Under the pieces are notes generated by a model that saw nothing but the letters and a program-made list of their open reading frames with translations, made no database searches and was not told the DNA's origin. Below are positions 39,463 to 52,290 of a DNA stretch of 64,000 bases, in pieces. Numbering within the stretch: position 1 is the stretch's first letter; every line of letters begins with the position of its first letter. Both the position numbers and the translations under genes were made by a program. The stretch is from NCBI RefSeq assembly GCF_000247815.1, contig NC_021683.1, positions 8,068,148 to 8,132,147 of the forward strand. Reading direction: 5' to 3'. Origin of the DNA: Ficedula albicollis. Taxonomy: Eukaryota > Chordata > Aves > Passeriformes > Muscicapidae.

Positions 39463-40362
39463 AAGTTAAACCAATGTCAAGCTGAGTGTGTGCTTCTTTC
39501 CATCCTCTTTGTGTAATTCCTTCTGTCAGGTTGGACACTCACCTGTGCTGCTCTCACCAACCTGCCCCTGGGCACCTGGCATGTGGAGGGCAGCTCAAAC
39601 TCTGCCTGGAGCCTTGAGAGGCATGGCTGGTCCCCGCTAGAACAGGTTCCAAACCAGCTGCTCTGTCTCATCTCCTGTGTGGAGCACAGACCCAGCCCAG
39701 CAATGGAGTCAGGGCAATTCCTCCTTCCCACCCACAAATGTTCCTTTGCTGACTGGAGCTCACTTGACTGGAGATGTCCTGGTGCTGGGGCTCTGTCAAG
39801 GACATCTCTGTGCTCTTCTGGGAGGGGTCTGTGAGGTCAGACAGAGAAAACAAATGCTAATTAAAAAGAGAGCACTGAAGTTTGGACCCATTCCTGTGCA
39901 CTTCAGTCTTGGCACAGCTCTGCTTTCTTGCCTCCCTCGGACTCACCCAGCAGTGACATTTCCATGCTGTGGGTTGTGAGTGTTGTACAAGGATGGAGTT
40001 AGGGGAGTTCTGATAACTCCTCCCCACTCTCTGCAAAGGTCACTAGCTCAATCCAGTGAAACTAAAGAAACAAATGCCCAAAGAGCAGAAATCCCCAAAC
40101 ATGTCACATCAAATCCCAGAGCAGCTAATGGGACAGAGCCACGTGGTTACAGCATGTGCATTCTGCTCCATATCATTAATTTACTGATGTTAAATATTTC
40201 AGCAGGTAACTTCCAGGGCTTCCAGAACTGTCCTAGTGGCTGTGATCACAAATTATTCATCACTGGCACTTGAACAAGAAAAGTCTTTTTGAACAAGGGC
40301 ATTTCTGAGTCTCTTGCCTTTTTTTTTTTTTTGCCTTTCAGCTGACTCCCTCTGCCTTCCAG

Positions 40363-40462
40363 ATGATGTCTCTCACCATCAAGAAGAGGCTGCCAGCACT
40401 CAGGGGATGAATCTGCCCCAGGTTGTCCAGTTTCAAGACAAGAACAAGACCTCCATCACAAG
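40363..40462 (+). pseudogene. HYDIN: Possible HYDIN N-terminal exon with broken frame
   Basis: A pyrimidine tract and CAG precede 40363 and a GT donor follows 40462. The first frame starts MMSLTIKKRL, resembling the MSLTTEQRL region I recall from mammalian HYDIN. It meets TGA at 40408. In the next frame the exon continues GMNLPQVVQFQDKNKTSIT, which lines up with the family's following M-x-x-PQII-x-LLD region in the right register. One base is therefore missing, most simply from the G run at 40403-40406. The exon ends two bases into a codon, while the next exon (42070) reads from its first base, so a second discrepancy exists at the junction. It could be a real exon with assembly errors, a decayed exon, or a coincidental match. 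Confidence 0.42.
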
Positions 40463-42069
40463 GTAGCCTTTCCCTGCCCTTTTCCTTGCTGTTTGATGTG
40501 ACATTTGAAGAGGGTGTGTGCTTGTGACAGGCTTCCCTCCAGCTCATCGAAATACCTCAGTGTCCAGGTCCTGCTGTCATTTCAAACTGCTGCTGGTGGT
40601 GGAGTTCCTTCTGCTGGGGGAAAGGCAAAGCATTTTTCCCCAGTGAGATACTAGAGTCCTGATTTGTGCTAAGTCAACATAAATAATCTCTGCTGAAGCT
40701 GGTGGGGGTTGCTGGAGTAATTGTCATCGCTAATGAGAGAAGGCTGGGGCAGGACACAAGAGAATGAACTTGCCATTTTCCATTTTTCTGCTGAAATAGC
40801 CAACCTCTTGCTTTGGTGTGGTCACTGTCATATCCTTAGGGTTAAAGGATTCCTTCCACAGTGGCAGCATTGCCCTTTGAAGGCTGAGGGCCTGTGGTGA
40901 TTACTCCTGATTTAATAAAACTAATTGCATTAATGCTTTGGGTTGGAACAATGTGTGGGACCCTGATGGTATGTTAGATTTTGCAGGCTGCCAGATGTAC
41001 AGGGAACTTGCCCTGGGCAGAGGGGAGTGGATGTGCTTTATCTGGATCACTCTGTGCTGAGGAGGGTGTTGAAGGCTGCTTTTCTTAGAGGGCTGCTCAG
41101 CTTAAAGTCTCGGTAGATAGATGACTGAGATAGGCTGCTGAAATTGTCAACAAGAGAGCTGTAACAAACTGGTTAAGGATTGCCCTGGATAGCACAGGAG
41201 GCTGGGAATGCCTCACACAGATGCACAAATAGCTGGCAGTGTGCTGCAGCCCCTCACTTCAGCCAGTTATGACTCCTGTGGGGATGCAGGAGACCTACCT
41301 GGATGTTTTCACTGGGAACAGTGCAGCTGGAGAGGGCAGACAAAAGCAGGGAAGAGTTTTGTCAAAGTAATGTCTCTGCTCAGTAAGCATTTGCTGTTGT
41401 ATCATTCCAGACATGCCTCTTCAATGTTATTAAATACGACACCAAAAATAGATTACATGAAAGCAGCCATTTTATGCTCATTGAAAAAGGTGATATCAAC
41501 TCCAGTCTTACTCAAGTTGCCCAGAACTGCTGAGAAAAGAGCTGAGCCTTATCCCCATCCACCATTCACCTTATTTGTCTTTCCCCTAACAGCTGCATTA
41601 CTTTCTTTTTGTCCTTACCTTCTCTGGTATGGTTCTTTTTGTACTGGTGTCTAAGCATTAAATAAAAAGAAATATTCAGACTAGTGTGGGACTCTATCTC
41701 AGAGTAAAGATCAGCCCAAAATTGTTTCCCATGGAGCCTGATGTAAGTTCTGGGATTTTGCTCCAGGAGTACTCAGGGCTGTGTCAGTCAGTGTCCTGGA
41801 TCTCTGTGACCCCATTAGAACACGGTTCTGCTAGAGGTAAGTGCTGCCTGGGATTTTGGAGAAGGAAACCTGGACAAACACCTGCCAGAAGAGCAGCTTG
41901 GCTTGAGCCTGCTCAGTGTGTTCCAGCAGCTTTTGATCTGCCCTGGGCAGAGGTGGAAGAGCCACTGTTTGCTCAGTGTGGGCTGGGCAGATGCGTTCAC
42001 CCAGAGTCTGTACTTCACTGGGGATCAGAGCAGAACTGAACCTCTCCCTGCTCTCTCCTGCCTCTCCAG
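40463..42069 (+). other. Probable HYDIN intron
   Basis: No HYDIN-like exon is recognised. A 70-base exon-like segment at 41767-41836 has a CTCCAG acceptor and a GAG|GTAAGT donor and is open in one frame (starting EYSGLCQSVSW), but it matches nothing I know. An AATAAA lies near 41660, without other signs of a transcript end. Confidence 0.45.
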
Positions 42070-42189
42070 ATCTCAGCAGCTGGCCCGGATCACAGCTCAA
42101 TTCAACCTTGCCCACCTGAGGTGGTGTTTCAGAACTACAGCCTTGGTGAGGTCTGTGAAGTGCCAGTGGTTCTGAGGAACAGGGACAAG
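42070..42189 (+). CDS. HYDIN: HYDIN exon (N-terminal ASH/MSP-like domain, first strand region)
   Basis: A 120-base exon, 40 codons in phase 0 at both ends, bounded by a strong pyrimidine tract with CAG at 42067-42069 and by AAG|GTAAGT. The second half reads EVVFQNYSLGEVCEVPVVL followed by RNRDK, very close to the EIIFQNYTPCEVYEVPLIL/RNNDK segment of mammalian HYDIN. That motif is the typical start of an ASH/MSP-like immunoglobulin-fold repeat. HYDIN is a giant protein of the central pair apparatus of motile cilia, where it builds a projection needed for ciliary bending. The 5' half of the exon (ISAAGPDHSS...) is less conserved but has the right length in the family alignment. The match is made from memory, not by a search. 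Confidence 0.88.
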
Positions 42190-45100
42190 GTAAGTGCAGG
42201 CACGTGGAGGTTTAACTCTGTGCAGGAACAGGAGACTTCCCAGGGGATTCTCCCCTGATTTTGGCCATATGTTGGTGGTATCTAACCCAAAGGACCTTTT
42301 CTAGCCCCTTTTCTTTCCCTTGAAAGCCCTGGATTGATGGGAATGTTTTGGGGTGTACAGTTCTTACCTGCCCTCATGCTTTACCTTGAGCGTGCACCAT
42401 ATCCTGTGGTTCCTTGGTTAATCTTGGTTCCTGGCAGGAATCTCTGCCTCTCTAAGCTTATTTAGCTGCCTCTGTGCAATCTGCACTTAAAGCTCAGGTG
42501 TTGAGTCTTCTCTACACTTTATGCTGGAATTAGTTATAATTAGTGGCATTGGCACTGCAGGAAATGTGTTTTGAAACAGCCCTGGAGTCGGGCTGATTTA
42601 GCAGAAGCAGTGGGAGGCCTTTAGGTGCCATTTCAGGCTCCTGCTAAGCTTAATTCACCTCTGCTCAGGTTTTCCAAAGGCAAGGTAATGTTCTGCTTTC
42701 CCTTTGGAGAACTACAGTACCTCCAGAGCCATGTGTTATTGAAGGTCTCTACCTTCACTTGAAAAAATTGTGATTGTTTTGCAATTTCCCAAGAAAGCTG
42801 AGAAGGGAAAAGCTGAAAAATGTCAGCAGTTGTGTTCCACTGTAAAGAGGAAAACTGAGACCTTTTGAGTTTCAGTCAGGGGAACATTTTCTCAAATGAC
42901 ACTTGTGCCAAGAGCAAGCTGGTGGGAAGAGACAAGAGAGGAAAGGAGCAGAGTTCAATCTTTTCTCCCAAAGCACTTTCTTAGACACAAGGGTTTCTCT
43001 TGATAAATAACAGTAAAATATAGTGGAAGTAAAGAAAGGCCAGAAAAAGAACAGTGTAATTAGAGGTGATGTTGTGTAACAAAGAGTAAGATGTGTGCCT
43101 GAGAGAAAGGCAGGATGGGAAGATGGAAGAGTGATAGGAGCAGGTGAATTAACCCCTTCCCAAATCTACCTGTTGGGAGGATCAAACAAGTGGCCAAAAA
43201 AGCATACGACAGGTTTAGGAACAACAAGAGAAGTTCAAGTGTATCCTGGGATAACAGACAAGGACACAGCTGCAAAGGGGAAACCCTCTGGCAAAGAAGG
43301 ATGCAGTTCTGGTCCCTCAGTTATTCCTGGAGAGTACTGCATCATTCCAGGTCTGGCATTTAGCTTGGGTGTTTTGGAAAGGTGCAGGATGGATGTCCAT
43401 GCCCGAGTGATTCCATTGGTGGGGTCCATGCTGATTCTGACACTTCTGCTGCAGGTTTCCTCTGCTGATTCAAATGTGCCTCAGTTTCTCTGTTCCTACT
43501 GAGCCTTTTGGCTTCAGCTGCTCCAGTAGCCATGTAGCACATTAAAATGTTTGTCTTTGCTAAGTACAAGCCAACAAACAGTGAATTTGCTCTACTCATG
43601 CTTCTTTAAGTGGAAAAAGGACATCTGCATTAACATTTCTGCCACTCTCAGTAAAAAAATAATGAACTTGTACAGCTGCATCTTGGGATTTGTATGTCCT
43701 GAAAACGGGCATACAAATGTGTGAGCTGTTAATTTTTTTTTCCAAAATAATTAATTTTGAAGCTAGTAAGACCTCAACCATTGGACAGCACCTGTATAAA
43801 AGTATAATCAGCTCTGAGGAAAATACTTGGCATATTTAAGTGCATAAAGACAGGGATAATAATATCAAGAGAAGTTATTGTATTCTAATTTTGTTGGCTT
43901 TTAGTAACGTCCTTAAGAAAAGCAACATTGTGTTCTGTCTCTAAGGTTTCTCACCAGATTTCCAGATTCCTCTGAGTCACACGGACTTAGACTGTGTGGT
44001 AACCTGAGGTGGTCTGCTCCATAAAAATCCAGCTAACAGCCAGGTGTATTCCAAACAGAGGCCCTGTAACCATTCAAATACAGAAGTTTTTCACCTGTTT
44101 GCTGTCATATTGCTTTTCTGTCTTTCATATGCTCCTCACCACCCTGAGGCATCCTGGGTGATTTTATTGAAGGTCTCAGCCATGTGTATTCATCTTCCAG
44201 GGGTCTTGGTGACCAAAATGTTTGCCTTCAGTGTGAAATTAGCCCCTGAAACTCACTGACCCAGGATGTTGTTGTGGCAGGTGGAGTTTGGAGAGTTCAG
44301 GACTGTCTTGGCTATGGATTATCAGGCTTGGATGGGTGGTGCAGAGCAAGCCTCCATTTTTTCCCAAGCCTCATGGGAGTTTGTTGTTTACTAGTGAAGC
44401 TGCCTGTCAGTAAAAATCACTTGTTTTAGACTTTGAGATATGATTTGGTGCTCAGAGGTTGATGTCTGTGTGCTTGGAAATGCCTTTTTGCTGTGTGTGT
44501 GTATTCCAGAGGGCAGAACGTGGCAGCAGGGTGCCTGCAGGGCCTCCTGGGTGCAGGAAGGAATGTCCAGCAGTCCAGCTTGCCTGCACTGGCTGCTGCC
44601 TGGCCACAATCACTAGGCAGCAAGAGCCCCTGGAGAGCCAAGATTGGCTTTTAGTAATGAAACCACACTGTGAGTCAGTGCTGGTCATGTTTCTCCAGGC
44701 AGAAAATGCCTTTGAAGCCCATAATTGATAGGCACAGCCTGGGGTGTCATGTGGTTTTCCATCACTTTGGCAAGTTGACTGCTCTCATCTTCTGCCTCAA
44801 CCTTTCCTGGTAATGTTTTGTGCTTCTTCCTTGCTTCTTTACAGCGTATTTAAATTCTCTGTGCCATCTCCTTGTTTTGGGGGTTGTCTCTCTGTCTTGC
44901 TGTGTTCTTCTTTTTGCTCTTCAGGTTTCTTTTACTCCCAGTTAGGCCACAGTGCCTGGTCTCCTTCTCTTGCTGGTCTTCCCACATGACTGTATCCCCA
45001 CAGCGGGACTACCCCAATCAAACTTGGTGTGTTAGAAGGGAATTTCTTCCTTCCCCCAGGATAACAAGTGCTGTTTTGCCTTCAGTAGCACATTCCCCCT

Positions 45101-48100
45101 CTGGAACACAGATGCACAGCCATGTGCAGGCAGAAGCAAGCAGGTTCTTTAGGCTTGTAGAATATGTGGATGACTTGCTTCAGGTGTCCTGTCTCCATCC
45201 TACTGCAGGTGTCTGACCTTCTTGGCACTTCCTTCCCCCCAGGCACTGCCCTACTGCCTCTGGCTGAGCTGCTTTGCCCAGGCAGATGGGATTCACTCCC
45301 CTGCCTCACTCTGGACTGAAGCAGAGGTGATGTGTTTTCACAGCTGCTGTTCCCCAGCCTTGCAGCCGTGCTGTCCCTGCCTGCCCACGACCCAGCTGCG
45401 AGGCCAGGGGACAGGAGGTGCTGTGCCCGTGGCAGGGAACCAGGCTGGCACTGGCACACTGAGCTCTACATGCCCTTAGTCAGCAGGAGGTTGGTGAGCT
45501 GCAGGTGCCTTGGACACCTGCCTGGAGGAGCTCGTGCAGGGCAGGTACAACCTGCAGGCAGTGACACCGCTGTGGCTGCGTCTTCATGCGTGTCACTGGT
45601 TGCTCTGGCAGCTCACAACTGCTCTGTGCCAAACATGCTGTGCTCTTGCTTGGGGCTTTGAACATCAGTGCTGAGGCCATGGCAAGTCTAATCTCAGTGC
45701 TGTTATCTGGAGGCTTGTTATTACAGGAGGATTTAAGATATGGGAGAAAGGAAGCCTTGCAGGGAAACAGAGAGGCAGGCTGCCTCCACCAGCATCCTGC
45801 TATCTCTTAGCACCATTCTTCACCTGAATTGTTTGGAGAGGAAAAGATGGGGGGAGCTCTGAGCCAGCTGATGTTTCTGCACCAAGACAAAGGTGCAGGA
45901 GCTCTTTGGGTGCAGCTGTTTTCTCATCTTCCCTTTACTGTTTAGACTTAGTTTAACACTTTGTCCTGTCCTCAGGCAGCATGGATATAAAAACCTAAAG
46001 AGGAAATGCCCTGTGTTCCCTAGCTCCTTGATCCTTAGGAGAGAATAAGGAATTATTTAACACTGTTAAAATTTACAGTAAAAATTATACTGGCCTAGGG
46101 CAGTTCTCTATACTACCCAAGTGGCACAAGAGCTTAATATCACTGAGGTAGGCTTTGCAAAGTACCCTGGTGCCTTTAAAATGTGATTTATTAGTATGAA
46201 TTAGTGCTTATTTTCAGGGTGAAAGAGGTAAATTGATACCCGTGAAGGGCAAAGTGCTGCACTTGGAGTTGAGAGGCAGCAGAGCAACATGTGAATATCA
46301 CCACAGATAGAAGCAGGGTGAGATAACCCACAAGGGCACCTAATGTCCCATATGCTGTCCCTTGTCTTGCCCTTGAACTGGTGAGTGCATGGCACAGGGA
46401 GCTCTGCCAGTGAGAGGTTCTCTGCACAGCTTCACTGACACCCCCAGCAGTTTCACTGAACTGGGTTTGGGCTCTTGCAAGGGTTTTGTAGGGCATCAGG
46501 ACAGGGTTGTGTGCTGCTCAGCAAGGAGCACGTGAGGATTTTTACCATAGAATCAGAATTTTGTGCGAATTGAACATTTTGTCTTGTACTTGATGGAGTA
46601 CGAGTCAGCGAAGTACCAAAGTGCTGTAGCTCAGCTAGAAACACATCGATAGCACGGGGAGGAGGTGGAGAGCACCTTGAAAACCCCTTAGCAAAGAGGC
46701 AGGCGTTGAGAAATGGTTCTGAAAAACCATTTGCATTGGGCTTGAAGTTGCTGGCATGTAGAATATCTCTGTTTTGGTTGTGGAAGCCTTAGGAGTGCTC
46801 CTTTGAACAGCTTCCGCATCTCAGCCGCTCCATGATCCACAGGGTTTATGGATGACCCAGTGACCTGGGCTACAGGTACAAACCCCTGTGTCAGGGTTGT
46901 GGATGTTTCAGATGGTTTATATAATTCTGCTTTCAATCTGCTCTTCCCTGGGGTGAGTCTGACTTCAGTAAAGTCACTCCTGATTCAAGGCAATACTGTG
47001 GCTGAGCCCTAAATAAAAGGGTCATGTGAGTTGTTAGTGGCTGAAATGCCACGTGCCACGCTGCCCTTTCTTGACAAATGAGCAGTTTCCTATAGTCTTG
47101 CAGCCGTTTGGGAATGTATCACGCATTTGGACTGTCAGAAAGTAAATAAAGAGCTGACATGTCTCTTTGTTTATTGGCACTTGCATTATAAATATGAAAT
47201 GCTAATGTTCTGCTGGGCAACATTTCCAATTAGTTCCTCTTGCTGCTTCTGATGAACACGTTCCTTTTTTATGGCTCCAGTTGCCCAGCGTGGGCCTTCT
47301 CATGCCACCCTGTGTTCCCTGGTGTCCTTGCATTGTGGTCTGACAGTCTCTGCCTAATTGGAAACCATTATGGAACTGACTGGCAAATACCCAACAGACA
47401 GGAATATTTACATTTGTATGTCCTTCAGGCTTATTAATAGATTATCTGAAAGGAAGAAGGAAGCAGGAAGCACATAAAATCATAGCACAGCTTATTCTGT
47501 TCTGTCCTCTTGCTCTTTTCACTGTAGGAAGACAATATTTTTCAGCCAATACAAGCTCAATCTGTAAGGTTTGCAAAATTCATTCCTGATGCTCAGTGGA
47601 GACTGAAATATTGCTCACTGATTAATAGGAAAGATGACAGGACGATGAGTTACTGCATTACTGAAATTAATTCCTTTAAAATTCAGTCTAGTCCTCTTAG
47701 ATGTTTTGTAGCACACAGAAGTTATTCCAAACAGACTTTTAAGATGACTCTTGCAGGGAGGAAAGGACAGAAGATGAAAGCAAATGAATGCTCAGAATGA
47801 ACCTGGAGAACAGGGATGGTTTCAAAGATTGCCATGAATTGGTAGCTGAGGGGGCAGGAGCAGGGGTACCCCTTTTCCTGTGGAGCTCTCCTCATCCTTC
47901 AGTCTCTCCTCTTTTTAATGGCCCTTTTTTCCAGCCTATATGATATCATGGTTTCAGCAGGGAGCTTTCCCTGCTTGACTTACTATATTCCTCATGCTAC
48001 AAGGATCTTTTCATTGCAAGTTGACTGCTGCAGGGAATTCAGTGAAGGATTTAGGATTGGTTCTGCAGGATAACTGACATCTGAGTCTGGTGTACTGGGC

Positions 48101-51100
48101 AGACATTAAGGTTGATGTGTAACACCAGTTAATGCTGGCCTGAGAGACATGCAGGGTTAATGGTTGGACTTAACAATCTTCAAAGTCTTTTCCAAATGAA
48201 ACAATTCTATAATTCAAGGAAATAACATCTGAGACAAGCAGTTGGTTTAGTTTCAGTGGCTACTAATTTGAATGTCAAGGGTGGTATTTGGAAGGCCAGA
48301 GCTCATAACATTTTGCTTATCAAAGGGCAATAAGAGCAGAGGAATCATCCTACAGTCATCTATATTTTCCTTGAAATAGAGAGAAGGGTGGTTTGAAGGC
48401 AAAAGTTATCTTTCCATGAAAATCTGCAGCCTGAAGCCGACTCTAAATAATCTCTAAAGCACAGAAGTGATGCAAGCTCTTGCTCACTCAGGCTTATTTA
48501 AAAACCTGTTTTTAAATAGTCTGCTAAGGGTTTGCAAAATAAAAGAAAGATTTTAAATTCATTTTGGCTGTACCCCTGGGTTTTGTCCCAGAGTTAATGT
48601 CCTGGTAACACAGGCCAGTGCTGCAGTGAATTTGCAGTCCTCTTCTCCCAAGGGAGGGCAATTCAGTTTTTTGAAGCTGAGTGAACCATGATTTCACAGC
48701 AGCAGGGACAGCCAGCCTCTGCCTAGCACACCCCTCTCTACTTGGATTTCTCTGTTTTTGGCCTGATACTGCATCCACTTTGGTGCAGAGCCCCACTTTG
48801 GGGAACCACAGTGGGGTTGAAGGGTCGGCACACTCCGAAATGCTCTGGGTCAAACCTTGCTCTGGCTGCAGCATCCCTGGAAAAGGGGTTCAGCACACAA
48901 CGTGCATGGCAGTGAATGCTGAGAGGCGGCATTCTCAAGGTCATGGCTGTCTCTGAGGGGCCAAATGCTCGTTGCTTTTGCCTTGCCTTGGCAGACACAG
49001 AGAAGTTCCCTCCCCTGCAGTCCCAGTGCCCACCATCAGCAGCAGAGCTAGGAATGGCTGCCTGTGCTGGCTTTTGGAGGAATTTATTCCTTGGGCTCTT
49101 ATTTACATTGATGCTGATCCCCTCGCTTCTTAGCAATGACAATGACTTGAAAATTTCCTTTTACTTTCCTCAGATACCTCCAGTTGTTGAGGTTTCTTTT
49201 CTCTTTATCCCTGTACTGATCTGAACTCCTTACATCCTCCTCAGCCTACCTGGCATCTGGAAGGAAGAGATAACTGAATAGAAGGTGCCAAGGCTTAAAA
49301 AGACACACAGCTTTCAATTGGAATTACAATGCCTTTGTTACAGTAGTGTGGCCAAAATAACAACAACCAGAAAAAAAAAAAAAAGGTAAATAGCATTCTC
49401 CATTTGCTAATGCAGTTTCTGAGGATCTGAGCAGTCTGGGACGTGAAGTGCTCAGATAATAGGTGCTTTAAATTCCCATGGGCTGCCGTAGCTTTTATTT
49501 TAGAGGGCTTAGGCTGCAAGATTGAGTGCAAAATTGCTAATTCAGAAAGACTTGCTGAAGATGAAACACTCTCCTGAAATGTGATCTTCGGTCCTGTAGG
49601 TCGTTTTCTGCCGTTCCCTTCCTGGTATTTTGCCTTCCAAATAGGAGAAGCAAAAGCACTTCTGCAAATTCAAGTGTGAATATTTGAGATGTACCGTCTT
49701 TTGGATGTGACTGCAGCTGTTAGGGTGATTTATAAACCACTGCTGAGCAGATGGTTGGTAGGCACTGGGTGTTGACTTTGGGTTAAAGCAATAGCTTTGT
49801 GTTTGTGCCTCTTCTGGCGGCCTTAGGTCCCTTTCCAGGTTTGGAGAGGATGGGTATGGGAGTGGGAGGCCCCAACCATGGAAGAATCTGAATCAGTTCT
49901 GGTTAAGGGAGTTTGCTGCTATGTGCAATTCTGAAATCAAATTGTCTGCTTACTGCTTCAACAATGATAAAAATATCAAACGAGTTGAAAGCACTGAGGA
50001 GAAAAGATCAGGCCAGCAAGTGAGTGATAAGAGGCAGAGCTTTTATCAACTCATCGATACCAGAGCTGCTGGAGGAATGGCTCCTGGCCCTACAGCAGCA
50101 GCTCTACCACTGATTTCAGCAGGGACAGCACAGCAATGCCATGTCGTGCATCTGGTGATTGATCTGCTCATCCCTACAGTGAAATGGTTTTGGTGACTTG
50201 ATTCACCTTCCTATTGCTAAATGCCAGACAGCTGGAGGAGGGAGGGGGCTTCTGGCTGTTTCCTGAGCAAGCCAATGACTGGGAATAGCAGGGTTTAGTT
50301 TGCTCTGGTAGGGATGCCTAAGGGTTTCATGTTTGCAGTTCCATCCCACTGTTGTCCATATAGGCACCAAGTCACTCCTAGAGACCTTGGAAGAGAGGGA
50401 TGATTAAGTCATCAACCACACAGAAGAGGCAGCAAAGTTATTACTGTGTCCCCTGCAGCTGGGGTGAGATATAAAGGGAGACTGAGATTCTCCCATGGGA
50501 AGAACTCTAAGTCCAGGCCAGGGCTGCAATAAGGTGCTGAGGGCAGGTCTGAAATTCTTACTGATTTAAGTACTTGTCAGACATTGGCAAGAGTATTTTG
50601 ACATTAGGGCTGAGTCAGTTCAGTGTGGGGAGATGGATCAGATGGCTTTTTAAGGGTGTGTGTCCCCAGCCTTGTCCCTGTGATGTTGTGGGAAGAGGTG
50701 GGAAATACACACATACCCCACACTCACGTGGCATTAAAGCAGTTACCGTCTCCAGCTTGGCAAGTATTTTGCCAAAAATGGGTTATTGATTGTGCATGTG
50801 GTGAAGTTCTTTTGAAAACGTACCAGAGCACCCCCTGCCAAGTTCCACCAGCATTGCTGCATTGCTGGGACTGGAGCTAGTGGTGTGGAACAGCTGAATT
50901 CTTAGTGGTGCCTTTGACAGTCTGCAGTGGTGGCCAAAGCAGGTTCTCTTATTGCTGTAATCCCAATCCCTGAAATTACTCCATTTTGGTGCCTCAGAAT
51001 CAAAGTATCAGATAATTTTGTCAGGTTCTGCTGTGAAAGCAGGTGAATCAATAGAGCTGTTTCTTCTTTGCAAGTTAACAGCCCTGTCCAAATCATCCTT

Positions 51101-51240
51101 CTGGAATGAAAGGTCATTGATGTACAAAGTACTATTAATTATTGAATGCTACTCTTAGGGTCATAGAGCACAGCAGTTTTTCTTTTGCTGTGGGGATGGT
51201 GCTTAAATGCCCTGTGCTGAGACAGTTTCTTTTCCTGCAG
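42190..51240 (+). other. HYDIN intron(s); one expected exon not found
   Basis: Family knowledge predicts an exon of about 135 bases between the exons at 42070 and 51241, encoding the rest of the first ASH repeat and ending near a TPEEN-like motif. I could not find it in any frame. The region holds a CR1 tail at 48150-48217, a coding-like patch at about 46540-46940, and A- and T-rich runs (for example 49371-49384). Confidence 0.5.
48150..48217 (+). mobile_element. CR1 LINE 3' terminal fragment
   Basis: GGTTGGACTTAACAATCTT, then CAAAGTCTTTTCCAAATGAA and a decayed ATTCTATAATTC tail, match the 3' end of avian CR1 elements in the sense direction. Only the terminal segment is left. Confidence 0.85.
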
Positions 51241-51440
51241 GATTATTTCCACCAGCTCCTCTGCATCACTGACAGGGAAGAGTTCACTGTGCCAATTCGG
51301 GCCATTGGTGCCCGAGCCATCCTGGACTTCCCTGGCCAGCTGGACTTCTCGGAGTGCCCGGTCAAGTACAGCACCCAGAAAACTGTGCTGGTTCGAAACC
51401 TCGGTAACCGGGCAGCTCACTACCAGCTGAGCACCCAGAG
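51241..51440 (+). CDS. HYDIN: HYDIN exon (ASH domain end and next domain start)
   Basis: A 200-base exon starting after TTTTCCTGCAG and ending CAGAG|GTGAGG. It reads from its first base (DYFHQLLCITDREEF) and stops two bases into a codon. The stretches GARAILDFPGQLDFSECPVK and YSTQKTVLVRNLGNRAA are nearly the same as mammalian HYDIN, where GARAILDFP and CPVKYSTQK are conserved. It closes one ASH/MSP-like repeat and opens the next. The frame is intact. The last 117 bases (51324-51440) are also the start of a 1,094-bp tandem duplication, so this exon has a partial second copy 1.1 kb downstream. Of all HYDIN exons here this is the most certain. Confidence 0.95.
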
Positions 51441-51984
51441 GTGAGGCAGCTCAGCTTTTGTTGTGCAAAACACCTTTGGGTGATAACAGAGCTGGTAAAG
51501 AGCAGCAAAAGGAACCAGAGCATTGTGGGGTTTGCTGTTGCTTCTGGTGTTTTAGACAGGATGCAGCCTTTGAGCTTCCTCTGTCCCAGATTTCCTGGAG
51601 GGTGCTGGAACATGTTGGTAGCTGGTTTGCGCCCTCCTGAGCACAAGCAGCTTCTGAAATGGTCACTCACCACTGTCAGCCAAACAGACCCGTTCTCTGG
51701 GAGGCCTCAGGCACGTGGCTTTCCAGTGTCCTCTCATAAGATGCCCCATGTGAGCTGTGTTGTGCACAGCCTGTGCTGTTACTGCTAGTTAAAGTTGATC
51801 TAATTTCCCTTGTCATTTGAGGGTATCAGTCATCTCTTCTGTTTCATGGTGAACCTTTGAAAGCCAGTTTAAATTTCAAACAGATTATTTAAGTCTTTGA
51901 ATAGAAACAGCATTTTTATTCTAATTTAGTCATCCCCGCTTTCACTCAGATTTCTTAAGTACTCTGAAGTTCCTGTGTTTCTGC

Positions 51985-52017
51985 TTTTTTTGTTTTGTTT
52001 TGTTTTGTTTTGTTTTG
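51985..52017. repeat. (TTTTG)n microsatellite
   Basis: About six tandem TTTTG units. The same array, with the same unit number, is present in the second copy at 53079-53111. Equal length in both copies speaks for a very recent duplication or an assembly repeat, because such arrays change length quickly. Confidence 0.9.
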
Positions 52018-52189
52018 CATTAAATATTTGTCAAAATGTCATCATGAATTCTTCAGTGGGAGCTTTCTTAAAGGTTGAGCTCCTCTAATGCCTGGTCATC
52101 TACCAACTGCCCATTGGCACATGCACAGGTATATAGGAAATGTGAGAAAATTGGGGAATATATGAAAAACAATTGGGCTGATTTAGAAA

Positions 52190-52290
52190 GTAGAATCAGA
52201 ATAACTTTTGTTGGAAGGAGCCTCTGGAGATCACCTGAGCAAACACACTGCTCAAAACAAGACCAGTGTCTGGGGCTTACAAGGTACCTT
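52190..52290 (-). mobile_element. CR1-like 3' fragment, reverse orientation
   Basis: GTTGGAAGGAGCCTCTGGAG and the following GATCACCTGAGCAAAC resemble the reverse complement of a CR1 3' region, which in birds often reads TTGGAAGGGACCT-GAGATCATCT. The rest is too diverged to place. It lies in the duplicated unit. Confidence 0.65.

Noticed and set aside
41767..41836. 70-base exon-like segment with GAG|GTAAGT donor just upstream of the exon at 42070
   Set aside because: The splice signals are good and one frame is open, but the translation matches nothing in HYDIN, and the family has no exon of this kind here. Kept only as a note in the intron entry.
49160..49200. CTCAG followed by IPPVVEVSF, as a candidate for the missing HYDIN exon
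   Set aside because: The frame stops after 16 codons and the following residues do not match the family.
49921..50196. Frame with AAGGMAPGPTAAALPLIS, loosely like the VAPG segment of the missing HYDIN exon
   Set aside because: No similarity before or after the four residues, and no TPEEN-like end or donor at the expected place.
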